Assembly: GCA_937900165.1 (NCBI GenBank) | Contig: CALCCX010000147.1 | Location: forward strand, 1 to 12,668 | Source of the DNA: an uncultured Acidimicrobiia bacterium | Lineage (GTDB): Bacteria; Actinomycetota; Acidimicrobiia; Spongiisociales; Spongiisociaceae | Length of the DNA: 12,668 nt | Reading direction: 5' to 3' | Made by a program: the position numbers and the translations under genes | Shown: piece by piece, positions 12,581 through 12,668 of the stretch | Position numbering within the stretch: the stretch's first letter is position 1 | How the letters are laid out: every line of letters begins with the position of its first letter | Notes under the pieces: generated by a model | The model's input: the letters and a program-made list of their open reading frames with translations, nothing else | The model's database searches: none | What the model was told of the DNA's origin: nothing

Positions 12581-12668
12581 TGTTGCTCACCACACGGCTG
12601 GGCTGCTCGGGTGTCGATGTCGGCGTAGCTGAGCGTCTTTCGGGATGCGTTTCAGGCCGTGTTCGACC
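12581..12668. repeat. 88-bp direct repeat, copy 2 (PIN gene 3' end)
   Basis: This matches 8809-8896 in the same orientation (76 of 88 bases). Its right end is the window edge, so its full extent is unknown. Confidence 0.85.
12587..12668 (-). CDS. PIN-domain (VapC-like) protein C-terminus (partial)
   Basis: This is the last 26 codons of a leftward gene that continues beyond the window: VEHGLKRIPKDAQLRRHRHP, then SSPAVW and a stop at 12587-12589. It aligns residue for residue with the end of the PIN relic at 8815 (20 of 26 identical). The last PIN Asp is kept (KDAQL), but the usual Thr before it (LITKD) is Pro (RIPKD), which may weaken the site. Whether the rest of the gene is intact cannot be seen. 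Confidence 0.65.
   Translation of the reverse strand, partial: VEHGLKRIPKDAQLRRHRHPSSPAVW

Overview
The window is one end of a high-GC actinobacterial contig. My best guess is an uncultured Acidimicrobiia-type genome, judged from base composition, a SigE-type sigma factor, a DUF664/DinB protein, ECF42/DGPF gene relics and several apparently leaderless promoters; I cannot place it more precisely. Bases 4-69 are not biological. They are an Illumina P7 primer, an 8-base index and the read-2 adapter, so the genome sequence begins at base 70.

Region 1 (70-4424) is the most interesting part. A cytosolic-looking subtilisin-family (S8) protease with an intact Asp/His/Ser triad and a small Cys-rich segment is read leftwards. 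It is followed 60 bases later by a membrane protein, possibly MscS-like, that the contig end cuts off. Divergent from the protease, across only 64 bases, is an 881-residue TPR-CHAT protein, a caspase-like protease with an intact His/Cys dyad. Two unrelated protease types from one divergent promoter region, plus a membrane protein, look like a proteolytic signalling or cell-suicide module. That function is inference.

Region 2 (4425-5869) holds a RidA-family protein lacking the usual catalytic arginine and preceded by a 25-codon leader ORF that overlaps its start, a remnant of a GyrI-like effector-binding domain, and a MmcQ/YjbR-family protein.

Region 3 (5870-7851) is a two-gene leftward operon: a SigE-type ECF sigma factor and, overlapping it by 4 bases, a single-pass membrane protein with a short cytoplasmic tail and a large beta-propeller-like outer part, probably its anti-sigma/sensor partner.

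Region 4 (7852-12668) is accessory and partly decayed. It has a DinB/DUF664 protein, a PIN toxin relic that has lost its N-terminus, an intact RHH-PIN (VapBC-type) pair, about 700 bases without a supportable gene, a two-domain VOC protein, a wrecked DGPF/YCII plus ECF42 sigma locus, a small alpha/beta-hydrolase-like protein, and at the right edge the 3' end of a second PIN gene. An 88-base segment of that second PIN gene repeats the first at 76 of 88 positions, so the two related PIN genes bracket about 3.7 kb of this accessory DNA.
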